This document shows, piece by piece, positions 1 to 7,736 of a stretch of DNA of 40,782 bases. Each line of letters begins with the position of its first letter. The stretch's first letter is position 1. The position numbers and the translations under genes are program-made. Below the pieces are notes generated by a model. It saw only the letters and a list, made by a program, of their open reading frames with translations, was not told where the DNA came from and made no database searches. This stretch comes from Pseudomonas mandelii (lineage in GTDB: Bacteria > Pseudomonadota > Gammaproteobacteria > Pseudomonadales > Pseudomonadaceae). The stretch covers positions 1 to 40,782 of the forward strand of contig NZ_NMOJ01000071.1 of NCBI RefSeq assembly GCF_002251635.1, written 5' to 3'.

Positions 1-61
1 GCTAAACTAATATGAACCGGTTCCGCACCGAGCAAAAATGCTCCGCACCAAATCCTTCACT

Positions 62-862
62 TTAGAACAACCCTCCCAATGCGGAAGGTAGCCAATTCAT
101 GATCACTAGTTCGCCGCTCACCTCAGCTTTTCCCTGCCGCTGATTGGTGTTGCTGTAGCGGATGTCCAGAGTTTCGAAATGGAAGCCTTCGAACACCCGG
201 CGGATATCCGGATGGTCATTGATGCTGACCATCACCTTGCCTTTGCAGCGGCGCATGAAGTCGGCCAACCAAGCAGGCCTGCGCATGAGTTACGCCATGC
301 TGAGAAATCGGTGGGATGAAGCCCGAGAAAAAGCAGCCACGAAGGCGGTAACTGAAGGTGACATAACGCTTGCCGCCGCGATCCGTCAGGGGAGATTTTC
401 GACATAGGTGCCGGACAGACGCTGCCAGGCAGCCGAGAGGTTTTCCTCGATCCGCAACAGGTTGATGGCCGGGCCAGTGGTGGCAGTACCGAACGTCTGC
501 CCGGTGACCTTGCCGGCAAAGGCATGGTGCTGCAGGTAGAAGAATCGCGCGGCGCGCTGGATGTCGGTGAGGGTTTCGGGGCGGGTCATCTTCTGCCACT
601 CGAACACTTGGCGTGAGCTCAGCGCCCATTTGAACTGGCGCACGAATTCTTCCAGGTGGTTCTGCACGACGCGGTACAGCGTCACCAGGTCGCCGTTGAT
701 ATCGTTGAGGACTTCAACGGGCGCAGCCTGGGGCCGCATGAAGTACAGCGCAGCGCCGCCGGCAAAAACTTCGACGTAGCATTCGTGAGGCGGAAATAGC
801 GGAATGAGGCGGTCGGCCAGGCGGCGTTTGCCGCCCATCCAAGGGATGATGGGTGTAGACAT
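62..862 (-). pseudogene. dam: DNA adenine methylase (Dam-like), disrupted
   Basis: The first part (about 862 down to 390) reads as the N-terminal half of a D12-class adenine-N6 methyltransferase. It carries a PWMGGKR motif and a VEVFAGGAALYF motif, which form the S-adenosylmethionine site. The last part (about 270 down to 62) reads in another frame as the C-terminal end, with SINDHPDIRRVFEGF. Between them the reading frame stops right after YVENLP, where the family continues with a tryptophan and then the catalytic DPPY motif. That catalytic segment is absent; about 120 bases of unrelated sequence take its place. The product cannot be an active methylase. The start at 862 (MSTPIIP) is preferred to an in-frame TTG at 871. 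The gene lies downstream of the lysis genes, a usual place for phage methylases. Confidence 0.8.
272..396 (+). pseudogene. tyrosine integrase fragment inside dam
   Basis: On the plus strand, opposite to dam, this stretch encodes LRMSYAMLRNRWDEAREKAA and then an AIRQ segment. This resembles the region just before the catalytic FRDIRPKAA box of Pseudomonas phage tyrosine recombinases. The frame leaves integrase-like sequence at about 390, where the dam sequence resumes, so only some 40 codons remain. No start or active site is present. It does not resemble the intact integrase at 37512-38711, so it came from another element. The resemblance to integrases is from memory of the family and the exact junctions are uncertain; an 8-base sequence GCGCATGA occurs at 251 and 281 near the left junction. 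Confidence 0.55.
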
Positions 863-967
863 AGAGAGCAAGACCTTTACTGTATGGATAAACAGGTGCT
901 AGGCTCGCCGCGCTTCGTGCACGGAGTAAGAGCCTTGGCTGGACTTGCAGGGACCATCTGCAGGGAC

Positions 968-1007
968 GGCGGTCGGGTTGGATGTTGACGCATCCAACCC
1001 GGCCGCT
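968..1007 (-). terminator. long hairpin after Rz, possible late terminator
   Basis: The arms CGGGTTGGATG (974-984) and CATCCAACCCG (991-1001) pair perfectly around a six-base loop, and the stem can be extended to about 17 pairs with wobbles. It starts five bases beyond the Rz stop codon. No clear T-run follows on the minus strand, so a role in ending late transcription is an inference. The rest of the 150-base gap before dam holds a 9-base direct repeat TGCAGGGAC at 946 and 959 and nothing else recognised. Confidence 0.4.
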
Positions 1008-1011
1008 CTTT

Positions 1012-1554
1012 TCACTTCGCTGTTGAGACTTCTTTGGCGTAGGCCTGACAAGCTGCCAGGGCGATCAATCCTTGGTCGCCGGCATCGGTGATGCCGATAA
1101 TTCGTTGAGCATGCGCTGGGTCAAGGTGGGCTCTTGTGGGGCCATGAACCACGCCGCTGGAGGCGGCGGTGGCTGACACTGAGTCGCTGCCGGCGGCAAC
1201 GGTTGCGTCGAGTAGGACTGACAGGCGCAGATCAGCAGTGGCAAGACGGTCACGCAGGCGACCTTGATCACGTTGGACATCGCTCAAGACTCGATAATGG
1301 GTTTGTTCACTGGCCGACAGCCGTTGTTCCAGAGCTAGACGTTTGTCCTGCTCGGCCTGTTGTTGCGTCGCGGCGACATGGGTCAGCTGATTCAGCGTCT
1401 CGGTCTGCAGGCGGGCTTGCTCCGCCAGTTGCTGTCCGTAGCGCCAATCCTGAACCTGCCAGGCCATCGCGGCCGATCCGCTGGCCAACGCGGTCAGCAA
1501 TAGACTGTTGGCTAGCAGCCGATACGGCGCAGGGATCAGGTCGAAGAGACGCAT
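1012..1554 (-). CDS. Rz: i-spanin Rz-like lysis protein
   Basis: A protein of about 180 residues with a short N-terminal region followed by one hydrophobic segment (about residues 8-30, LLANSLLLTALASGSAAMAW). A long glutamine- and leucine-rich coiled coil follows (residues 35-100). This is the architecture of the inner-membrane spanin subunit, which with Rz1 fuses inner and outer membranes in the last step of lysis. The start at 1554 (MRLFDL) lies inside the end of the endolysin gene, an overlap typical of lysis cassettes. An entirely nested lipoprotein gene, Rz1, lies in another frame, which strongly supports the call. Confidence 0.85.
   Translation of the reverse strand: MRLFDLIPAPYRLLANSLLLTALASGSAAMAWQVQDWRYGQQLAEQARLQTETLNQLTHVAATQQQAEQDKRLALEQRLSASEQTHYRVLSDVQRDQGRLRDRLATADLRLSVLLDATVAAGSDSVSATAASSGVVHGPTRAHLDPAHAQRIIGITDAGDQGLIALAACQAYAKEVSTAK
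1065..1280 (-). CDS. Rz1: o-spanin Rz1-like lipoprotein, nested in Rz
   Basis: A 71-residue protein encoded wholly inside Rz in a different frame. It has a basic-then-hydrophobic signal peptide ending in a lipobox (LLICAC, lipidated Cys at residue 20). A short proline-rich stretch follows (QPLPP, QPPPPP), as is characteristic of outer-membrane spanins. After lipidation it should sit in the outer membrane and contact the C-terminus of Rz across the periplasm. Start ATG at 1280. Confidence 0.85.
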   Translation of the reverse strand: MSNVIKVACVTVLPLLICACQSYSTQPLPPAATQCQPPPPPAAWFMAPQEPTLTQRMLNELSASPMPATKD

Positions 1555-2099
1555 AGCACCGCCCTCGCCCGTCCCCACAACTCCAGCCGATCTGCCAAAC
1601 CATTGAGGCCACCATTGATCTTGCGGGTGATCGCTTCGAACTCCTCACGATCGGCCAAAGCGTTCAGCTCTCGAACCCACCAGAACCACGCGGCCGACTC
1701 GGCGGCCCATTGCGGCAATTCCAGCAGCTCAGGCGTGCGCAACAGTCGCTCATCACCAAACAACGCCAAGCTACAGCGCAGGTAATTGTTGCGGCCGGTG
1801 ATCTGGATCAAACCGCGACCGCGATAGCGTTGACCATCACCGTCCGCTTCGGGTGTGTTGCCCAGTTTCGCGGCGAGGTTACCGGTGTCGTATTTGCTCA
1901 GGTACTGCTCGCCGCCCAGCTCACGAACGTACTGTAGTTGGCCGGACTCGTGACCCACCTGCGCCAGGAACACCGCCTGACGCTTCGATGTATTGATTTG
2001 CCGGTGCGCCATGGCTGCATTGAGGGCGGATACAAAAACGCCCGCTTGGCGACGGGCGTTCGGCATGATGCGTTGTAGCTGTTGCTCGGTGATGGCCAT
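1536..2099 (-). CDS. endolysin, glycoside hydrolase family 19
   Basis: A 187-residue cell-wall hydrolase with the chitinase-like GH19 fold used by many phage lysins. FLAQVGHESGQL (about residues 45-55) carries the likely catalytic glutamate, and YRGRGLIQITGRNNY (about residues 92-106) is the conserved substrate-groove motif. There is no signal peptide, so it needs the holin to reach the peptidoglycan. The start MAITEQQ at 2099 has a GGAG ribosome site seven bases upstream. A terminator-like hairpin precedes that site. The gene overlaps Rz by 19 bases. Confidence 0.9.
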   Translation of the reverse strand: MAITEQQLQRIMPNARRQAGVFVSALNAAMAHRQINTSKRQAVFLAQVGHESGQLQYVRELGGEQYLSKYDTGNLAAKLGNTPEADGDGQRYRGRGLIQITGRNNYLRCSLALFGDERLLRTPELLELPQWAAESAAWFWWVRELNALADREEFEAITRKINGGLNGLADRLELWGRARAVLCVSST

Positions 2100-2113
2100 A
2101 CAAACTCCAGGCA

Positions 2114-2134
2114 TAAAAAAACCGCGCTCGGCGG
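2114..2134 (-). terminator. hairpin with T-run before endolysin
   Basis: On the minus strand a short CCGC/GCGG stem is followed by seven T residues, and then directly by the endolysin ribosome site. The stem is short, so termination would be weak. It is one of several such hairpin-plus-SD units in the late operon. Confidence 0.45.
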
Positions 2135-2156
2135 ATTGGGGTGCGCAATTGCGCGG

Positions 2157-3203
2157 TTACAGGGTCACAACTTTGAGCGGCTTGGTTTCCTTCTTCTTTT
2201 TATTGCCCTTGGCGCTGGCCTTGCCCGTCTTGCCGCCATTGCATTCGACGGTGGTCGACCAGCCGGCTTGGGTAAAAACCTGCTCGACGGAGTCGGCAAG
2301 GTATTCGCCATCGAGGCCGACCTTGAAGCCCTGGGCGATGATCGAGCGTTCGGCAAACAGGTCCGTGCGGCCGGGCATCTCAAAACGCACGCCGGCGCTC
2401 GATCGGTTGAAGGCGGCCAAGCGCGCCTTGGCGGCGGATTCAGCGGCGGTTTTGTCGGGGTAGATATGCCGATCGGTATGCACCGCCGGCAGCCCGGCCG
2501 GCAGGTCGGCATTGTCCAGGGACACCACCACCAGCTTTCCGGTTTTCTTGTCCTGATGCTTGGCCCCGACCGACTTATGCGTGTTGCGATCGCCGAGACT
2601 GAATTGCCAGCGACTCACGTCACGGCGCGTCAGGGTGATCGCGCCGAAGGCCTTACCGCTGGCGGTCTGCCCGCCCTGACGCGGCATCACCAACAACTTG
2701 CCGTCCGCCACCTTGGCCGTGCAGTCGTATTGCTTAGCCAGGCGCGTGATGAAATTGAAGTCCGATTCATTGAGCTGGTCCGCCCGGGCGACCTTCGTCG
2801 ACACCGGACACCCCGGCGCCCAACCGTTACGCGCGGCGATGTGGCCGACGATCTTCGACAATGGCACGCCCTCCCAACTCCCGCTGCGGATGGTCTTGCC
2901 ACTGCCGCGCATGTCGCTGGCCTTGCCCTTGATCACGATCGTATCCGGCGGGCCGGACACCGTGACTTCGTCGACAACGTAGCGGCCCAAGCGGGCCAGC
3001 CCCGTCTCGGCATAGCCCAGGTAGACCTCGATCCCGATGCCGCGCCGAGGCAAGGTCACCTGCCCGTCACGGTCATCAATGCGCAGTTCGAAGGTGTCCG
3101 AATCCATGCCCGGCTTGTCGGTGGTGCTGAGCTGAATCAGCCGATCGTTGATCAGGCCGGTGATGTCGGTGCCATCGGCCACGATGCGAAACATGGGAGT
3201 CAT
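2157..3203 (-). CDS. D: P2 gpD-like tail hub protein
   Basis: A 348-residue member of the phage GPD/late-control family. These proteins form the hub of contractile-tail baseplates between the spike (gpV) and the tube. Visible features are the N-terminal FRIVADGTDITGLI, the central NWAP/ESDFNFITRLAKQYD segment, and a basic C-terminal end rich in lysine (KGNKKKKE). The start MTPMFRIV at 3203 is chosen because family members start here; a second ATG lies nine bases downstream. The gene follows X and U as in P2. The old name late control protein comes from P2 genetics; the structural role is now the better description. Confidence 0.9.
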   Translation of the reverse strand: MTPMFRIVADGTDITGLINDRLIQLSTTDKPGMDSDTFELRIDDRDGQVTLPRRGIGIEVYLGYAETGLARLGRYVVDEVTVSGPPDTIVIKGKASDMRGSGKTIRSGSWEGVPLSKIVGHIAARNGWAPGCPVSTKVARADQLNESDFNFITRLAKQYDCTAKVADGKLLVMPRQGGQTASGKAFGAITLTRRDVSRWQFSLGDRNTHKSVGAKHQDKKTGKLVVVSLDNADLPAGLPAVHTDRHIYPDKTAAESAAKARLAAFNRSSAGVRFEMPGRTDLFAERSIIAQGFKVGLDGEYLADSVEQVFTQAGWSTTVECNGGKTGKASAKGNKKKKETKPLKVVTL

Positions 3204-3213
3204 GGATTTTTTC

Positions 3214-3240
3214 CAAAAGAAAACCCGCACAAGGCGGGCT
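3214..3240 (-). terminator. hairpin with T-run before gene D
   Basis: On the minus strand CCCGC and GCGGG pair around a short loop and are followed by TTTTCTTTT, just ahead of gene D. The form is that of a weak intrinsic terminator inside the tail operon. Confidence 0.5.
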
Positions 3241-3256
3241 CAGGGCAGGAGTGGCG

Positions 3257-3270
3257 CGTTACGCGTAACG
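3257..3270. repeat. perfect palindrome CGTTACGCGTAACG
   Basis: A 14-base perfect palindrome in the 100-base gap between X and D, about 20 bases upstream of the terminator-like hairpin. Its 12-base core GTTACGCGTAAC recurs at 9484-9495 in an equivalent position ahead of the sheath gene. Confidence 0.6.
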
Positions 3271-3302
3271 AACGGATTCGCCGGCAAGCGCTCCGGACGG
3301 CG

Positions 3303-3509
3303 TCAGTCCCACAAGGTGACTTGCTCTTGGGCGGGCGCCGCCAGATCCGGCAGCACGATCACCACGCCGTCGCGGTACGGCTGGGGCTCATCGGCCAGCC
3401 CCTGATTGGCATCAAGGACCGCCTCCACGCTGCCGCTGAGGTGGCCATAGAAGTTATGACAGATGGTGTCCAACAGATCCCCGTCAGACGTTCTGCATGT
3501 CGTCGCCAT
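3303..3509 (-). CDS. X: P2 gpX-like tail protein
   Basis: A 68-residue protein of the tail protein X family, a LysM-like small protein thought to act in tail assembly near the hub. The pattern GDLLDTICHNFYG, then VLDANQGLADEPQPYRDGV and IVLPDL is characteristic of it. The start at 3509 overlaps gene U by 26 bases; a GGAG lies about ten bases upstream inside gene U. A TTG nine bases further upstream is the alternative. Confidence 0.88.
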   Translation of the reverse strand: MATTCRTSDGDLLDTICHNFYGHLSGSVEAVLDANQGLADEPQPYRDGVVIVLPDLAAPAQEQVTLWD

Positions 3510-4344
3510 AGCGCACAAACTCCAGAGTGAACCCTTGTTTACGCGGAATGCCGCCCTGCATCAGCGCGCTTTGTTCTTCGTCGAGGCTTTTCAGGCACCA
3601 GGTGCCGAGCGCGTCGCCATAGCCCGTGGTCAGGGTCAGCGGCTTGAGCTGGGCGCCGAGCGCGCGCAGCGTGTCGAGCTGCTTCAGGCCGCCCTTGAAC
3701 CCGGGAAAGATCGCGCCCTTGAGCGTGATCTTTTCGTCGCCGATGCCGACGCCCTGTTGCGCCGGGCGACGCGACAGGCGTTCCTGAGAGGCCCAGCGGA
3801 ATTCGGTTGAGCGGCGCAACTCATCAAACGCCGCCGTGTCGAGGTTGAAGAAATACGGCGGGGCTCTGGGGTCTTGCGGCTGGATGATCAGCAGGTGCGG
3901 GAACGGCTTCACCGCCTCCGGCGCCGGCGTCTGATCCGTGGCAAAGGCGCCCGTGGGCACGATGTTGGCCAGCGACGGACTGACCTTGCCGGCGATCTTG
4001 TTGATCGCCGTCGCCGCCTTGCCCGCCTGTTCCTTCAGCACCCCCATACGCTCATCAATCTGCGACAGCGCCCGGGTGGCCGTACCGTACATGGCCACCA
4101 CTTTTCCGACCTGGGCCTGAGCCGCATTCACCCCCCGCATGACGCGCTGAAGCTTGGCCCCGATCGCCGGCCCGACGAAGGGCAAGCCCTCCAGCTCGGA
4201 CGCCGCGCCGGTGATTTCCCCGATCGCCCCATTCACCGGACCCAACATGCCATCCAGGCTGCGCCGGCCGGTTTCCCCAGCCGTGGCCAGAAACTTCATT
4301 CCCGACTGTAACTGCTGCAATGCAGTCTTGTTTTGATCAGACAT
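3484..4344 (-). CDS. U: P2 gpU-like tail protein
   Basis: A 286-residue protein whose C-terminal half (from about residue 148, PHLLIIQPQDPRAPPYFFNL) is the phage P2 GpU domain. Conserved points include the STEFRWASQERL and GLKQLDTLRALG segments. The N-terminal 140 residues are an added helical, alanine- and glycine-rich region not needed for the P2 core, so the protein is about twice the P2 length. It sits between tape measure and X, as in P2. GpU is a tail-tip component required for tail completion. Confidence 0.88.
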   Translation of the reverse strand: MSDQNKTALQQLQSGMKFLATAGETGRRSLDGMLGPVNGAIGEITGAASELEGLPFVGPAIGAKLQRVMRGVNAAQAQVGKVVAMYGTATRALSQIDERMGVLKEQAGKAATAINKIAGKVSPSLANIVPTGAFATDQTPAPEAVKPFPHLLIIQPQDPRAPPYFFNLDTAAFDELRRSTEFRWASQERLSRRPAQQGVGIGDEKITLKGAIFPGFKGGLKQLDTLRALGAQLKPLTLTTGYGDALGTWCLKSLDEEQSALMQGGIPRKQGFTLEFVRYGDDMQNV

Positions 4345-4356
4345 AGGCCCTCCCGA

Positions 4357-7254
4357 TTAAACGTGCGGTGCATCAAACAGCTGAGCGCTCCCCATTTGCT
4401 TGGCCATGTCGCGATAGTGCTGATCAAGCAACGGCTTGAGCTGGCCGTACAGCTGCGCGGCGTCCTTGACGTCACCGTTGACCGTCAGCGAAAACGGCGC
4501 CTGAATCGCCACGTTGGACTCAACCTTGGGCGCCTCCGCTTTCGCCGCCATCGGCTTGACCAACGCCCCCGCCGCCGCGTCGGCGCTGGCCGGCGGCAGC
4601 ATCATGGCCTTGGCCGCCTGCCCCGGTTGCGGCGCCGGATCTTCCAGGCCCGAACGAATGACTTTCGGTCGACGCAACTCAGAGCCCGGGAAGCGCACCT
4701 TGTTGGCAAAGTGCGGCATCAGCATGGCGTCTTTCGAGTCGAGGTCACGCGGGTCATACGACACCGGCGGCGCAGCGGCCTCACCCGGTTGCGGCGCGGG
4801 ATCTTCCAGGCCCGAACGAATGACTTTCGGTCGACGCAACTCCGAACCCGGAAAACGCACCTTGTTGGCAAAGTGCGGCATCAGCATGGCGTCTTTCGAG
4901 TCGAGGTCGCGCGGGTCATACGACACCGGCGGCGCAGCGGCCGTCGTCGCGGCGACACTCGCCCCCGGGCCGGCGGCGGGATTGGCCAGCATCAGCGGCC
5001 CGGTGGTCGACGGGGCGAACGATTGGGCAATCCCGCCCAGCACCGGCGGGATGTCCTTGCCGGCATTGGCCATCATCAGCGGCCCCGCCGCCGGAAGGCG
5101 CTTCAGCTCGTCGGGCGTGCCAAACGCCGCCTTGCCCAGATAGCCCCCCAAAACGTCGCCGCCCATGTTGCCGAGGACACCGCCGACAAGGCCGCCAATC
5201 GCCGTACCAATGACCGGCAATAGCAGGGTGCCCAACGCGGCGCCCGCAGCAGCCCCGGACAACGTACCCGCCAAGCCCCCAGCAGCCGCGCCGTAGCCTT
5301 CGGCCTTTTCGTCCTGCGTCACCGCGTTATCGTAGGTGTCCTTGGCTTTCAGACCCGCCTCAACGACCGCAAAGATCGCCGGCCCTTTGACCCCCGAGGC
5401 CACGGTTCGACCGACGCCACTCACCGCCCGCCCGACTGAACCGGCAGCGCCGGCCGTGCTGGCCGCCTTGGCCGTGTTTGCGGCGGTCGAGGCGACACTG
5501 GCCAACTTGCCGCCTTTACCACCCCGGCCGCCCTTCCTGCCCTTCTTGTCGCGCTTGCCGTCGTTGTCCAGATCGCCAGCATCCAGACCACCACCCCCAC
5601 CGCCACCACCACCGCCCACCACAATGACTTTTTGCGGGATGTTCGGGTTACCCATCAGCGAACCGCGCCCGATGTTGAGCAAGCCCTTGGCGATCTTGAA
5701 GGTACTCATGGCGCTCTGAAAGGCGATCACCGCCGCCACGGCCGCGCCGATCCCGGTCACCAGCTTGGGCGATTCATCCGACAGTTTGCTCAGGCCTTGG
5801 GTGACGTAGGTCAGCCCGTCCGCCACGGCATCGGTGACCGGGCGAAACGCGTCGCCGATCGCGCGCATGGCGTCGTCCGCGCCCTGGGCCATTTCCGCCC
5901 ACTTCTGCGCCGACGATTGCCGGCGTTCCTCAAGGTTCTTGTCCAAGATCCCGGTGGCGTTGGCCGAGTCCTTTTTCAGACTGGCGTACAGCTCCTTGTT
6001 TTGCATGAACGCCGTCAAGGCGCCCTTGACCTGCATGTCGGCGAACAGATCGCCGGTGCGCAAGGCTTGCTCCAGGGACGCAATCATGGCCTTGGCTTTT
6101 TCCGGGTCGGCCTCCTTGCTGATCTTGGCCGTGGCCTCGGCCATGGCGGCGGCTTTCTTCGGATCGGTCGCGGCAATGTACTTTTGCGCCAGTTCAAAGC
6201 TGGATTCCAGAGTGGATTTACCATTCTGCAGCCCGGTATTCATCGACGCCTGATAATCGATCCCGGCCTTTTTATAGGCCTCGACCGTGTCACCCGAGCC
6301 GATCTTTTCCATCCAGTTTTTGAGGTTGTTGGCCGCCTCATCGGAGCCGCCGGCAGTCTTCATTTGCACCTGAAGCATGGCGCCCAGTTGCGACACCGAG
6401 TCCATGCCGGTGATGCCCAGCTTGCCCATCCCCGCCAGCAACTCGGGGAACCAACGCGCCATGTCGGCCGCCTCGAAACTGCCCGCCTGCCCTTGATAGG
6501 CGATCGCCTCCAGGGCCTTCTGCATCATCGCCGGGTCGGTGATCTTGGCGTTCTGCCCCAGGGCGTTGATCATGCGCGCCGTTTCGCCACCGTCGGAGCC
6601 CTGCCCCACGGCGAACTTGGCGGCGGTCGGGGCGTATTGCAGGGCCTTGTCCAGCTCCATACCGGCGCCCACCAGGGCGTTGACCACCTCGGCCACCTGA
6701 TTGCGCGCCATGCCCGTATCGCGCGACGTGTCGACGATCTTTTTCGACAGCTGCGCTTCTTCGGGCTTGTTGGCAATGTTCGACTTGATCGCAATGTCGC
6801 GAATGATCGCGCCATAGTCCGCGCTGACCTTGGTCGGGATCGCCATCGCCGCCGTGGCGGCCACCGCTTGGCCGACACTGCTTTTGAGTTTCTGCTTGCC
6901 TTCGTCGAGTTGCTGGTGACCTTTGGCCTTCAGCTCGGCCTTGTTCGCCGCCTGCCCCATGGCCGCATAGGCCTTGGTCAGATTGCGCACCTCCACGCCT
7001 TCTTTCTTCAGGCTGTTCAGGTTGCTTTCGAGTTGCTTTTGCAACGCCGAGGCACCCTTCTCGCCCGCCATGTGCGCCCGGCGCCATTCGTCGCGCAGGC
7101 GCATGGTGTCGCCAATGGTCTTTTCCAGCACCCGGGCTTTTTTGCCTTCCGTCTCCAGGCGCTTGATGCGACTGGTGACGTCCTTGAACGCCGAGCCCAC
7201 CGTGGAGCTGACCGCCCCGCCAATGACCAGACCGAGCGCGAGTTTGTTCGCCAT
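4357..7254 (-). CDS. T: tail tape measure protein
   Basis: A 965-residue protein whose length should set the tail length. The N-terminal part (residues 1-120) is helical and charged. The central part carries a TP901/P2-type tape measure core with repeated MARNQVAEVVNALVGAG-like helices. Two hydrophobic stretches (about 490-520 and 650-720) are of the type that later enters the host membrane. Two oddities: an eleven-glycine run followed by a DLDNDGKRD calcium-loop-like motif near residues 545-575, and a near-perfect 54-residue tandem duplication near the C-terminus. It lies directly after the E/E' chaperone genes, the universal order in tailed phages. Confidence 0.93.
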   Translation of the reverse strand: MANKLALGLVIGGAVSSTVGSAFKDVTSRIKRLETEGKKARVLEKTIGDTMRLRDEWRRAHMAGEKGASALQKQLESNLNSLKKEGVEVRNLTKAYAAMGQAANKAELKAKGHQQLDEGKQKLKSSVGQAVAATAAMAIPTKVSADYGAIIRDIAIKSNIANKPEEAQLSKKIVDTSRDTGMARNQVAEVVNALVGAGMELDKALQYAPTAAKFAVGQGSDGGETARMINALGQNAKITDPAMMQKALEAIAYQGQAGSFEAADMARWFPELLAGMGKLGITGMDSVSQLGAMLQVQMKTAGGSDEAANNLKNWMEKIGSGDTVEAYKKAGIDYQASMNTGLQNGKSTLESSFELAQKYIAATDPKKAAAMAEATAKISKEADPEKAKAMIASLEQALRTGDLFADMQVKGALTAFMQNKELYASLKKDSANATGILDKNLEERRQSSAQKWAEMAQGADDAMRAIGDAFRPVTDAVADGLTYVTQGLSKLSDESPKLVTGIGAAVAAVIAFQSAMSTFKIAKGLLNIGRGSLMGNPNIPQKVIVVGGGGGGGGGGLDAGDLDNDGKRDKKGRKGGRGGKGGKLASVASTAANTAKAASTAGAAGSVGRAVSGVGRTVASGVKGPAIFAVVEAGLKAKDTYDNAVTQDEKAEGYGAAAGGLAGTLSGAAAGAALGTLLLPVIGTAIGGLVGGVLGNMGGDVLGGYLGKAAFGTPDELKRLPAAGPLMMANAGKDIPPVLGGIAQSFAPSTTGPLMLANPAAGPGASVAATTAAAPPVSYDPRDLDSKDAMLMPHFANKVRFPGSELRRPKVIRSGLEDPAPQPGEAAAPPVSYDPRDLDSKDAMLMPHFANKVRFPGSELRRPKVIRSGLEDPAPQPGQAAKAMMLPPASADAAAGALVKPMAAKAEAPKVESNVAIQAPFSLTVNGDVKDAAQLYGQLKPLLDQHYRDMAKQMGSAQLFDAPHV
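4619..4942 (-). repeat. two tandem 162-base units in tape measure gene
   Basis: The segment 4623-4780 is repeated at 4785-4942 with a spacing of exactly 162 bases (54 codons), with only a few substitutions between copies. Both encode PPVSYDPRDLDSKDAMLMPH and the following residues through GLEDPAPQPG. The frame is kept, so the protein is lengthened without interruption. The low divergence implies a recent duplication or ongoing homogenisation. Confidence 0.95.
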
Positions 7255-7290
7255 GTGCGTGCCCTATACGTCGGGTAGTTCAAAGGCGGC

Positions 7291-7467
7291 TCAATCCGTG
7301 AGCCACCACAGCATCTGATCGAAGGGCAGGCCCTCAATCTCGGCCGCCGAGAACCCTGTCTCTTTGGCCAAGCGTTGAGCCGTGTCCCTAAGCGTGACGG
7401 CGTTAAACGTCGTCTTCTTCGACCAGGCGAAAATAGCCCGCCGTAAGGCGCTGGTAGTCCTTGAATT
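7291..7467 (-). CDS. E': P2 gpE'-like extension reached by frameshift
   Basis: An open frame of about 58 codons overlapping the end of gene E and continuing 37 codons past its stop. Its last part, DTAQRLAKETGFSAAEIEGL then PFDQMLWWLTD, resembles the P2 GpE' tail-chaperone domain. It has no good start codon or ribosome site of its own, so it is probably made as an E-E' fusion by ribosomal frameshifting inside the overlap (7405-7467). The needed change is +1, equivalent to -2. No classical slippery heptamer was recognised. The longer product would link the tape measure to tail-tube subunits during assembly. Confidence 0.6.
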   Translation of the reverse strand, partial: NSRTTSALRRAIFAWSKKTTFNAVTLRDTAQRLAKETGFSAAEIEGLPFDQMLWWLTD

Positions 7468-7723
7468 TCAAGGTCAACAGCTCGACCTCAGACAGCCCGG
7501 TCAAGCTGCCGAACAACGACAGCTCTTGCTTTTCATAGTCGCCATTGCCGGCGATCTTTGACGCGCGCCAATCCTTGAGACTGGGCGCACGCATGGTCAG
7601 CGAATCAGTCAATACGCCGCTGATCAGGGTTGGGTATTTGAGCGTTACGGTCACGCTCTCATCGACCAGCTTCAGCCACTTCGGCAAAGTCGGCTCGCTG
7701 GTGTCCTGGGTTGCTTGAGTCAT
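7403..7723 (-). CDS. E: tail assembly chaperone, P2 gpE-like
   Basis: A 106-residue protein of the phage tail assembly chaperone family (E, or 41, or 14). Features are VTVTLKYPTLISGVLTDSLT near residues 24-43, followed by the RAPSLKDW motif and the C-terminal LLTLKFKDYQRLTAGYFRLV helix. It coats the tape measure and recruits tube protein during assembly. It sits between the tube gene FII and the tape measure, and is followed by an overlapping frame with E'-like sequence, the usual sign of programmed frameshifting. Confidence 0.88.
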   Translation of the reverse strand: MTQATQDTSEPTLPKWLKLVDESVTVTLKYPTLISGVLTDSLTMRAPSLKDWRASKIAGNGDYEKQELSLFGSLTGLSEVELLTLKFKDYQRLTAGYFRLVEEDDV

Positions 7724-7736
7724 GTTCTTTTAGTCC

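Noticed and set aside
2082-3530. Long plus-strand open frame of 482 codons opposite gene D
   Set aside because: It overlaps D, X and U on the other strand, has arginine/histidine-rich mirror composition and no ribosome site; a GC-rich shadow.
5632-7278. Long plus-strand open frame of 548 codons opposite the tape measure
   Set aside because: Antisense shadow of a helical, alanine-rich gene, with no recognisable domain.
7405-7467. Classical -1 slippery heptamer in gene E
   Set aside because: No X-XXY-YYZ heptamer in the right frame, and a -1 shift leads to the wrong frame for the E'-like domain.
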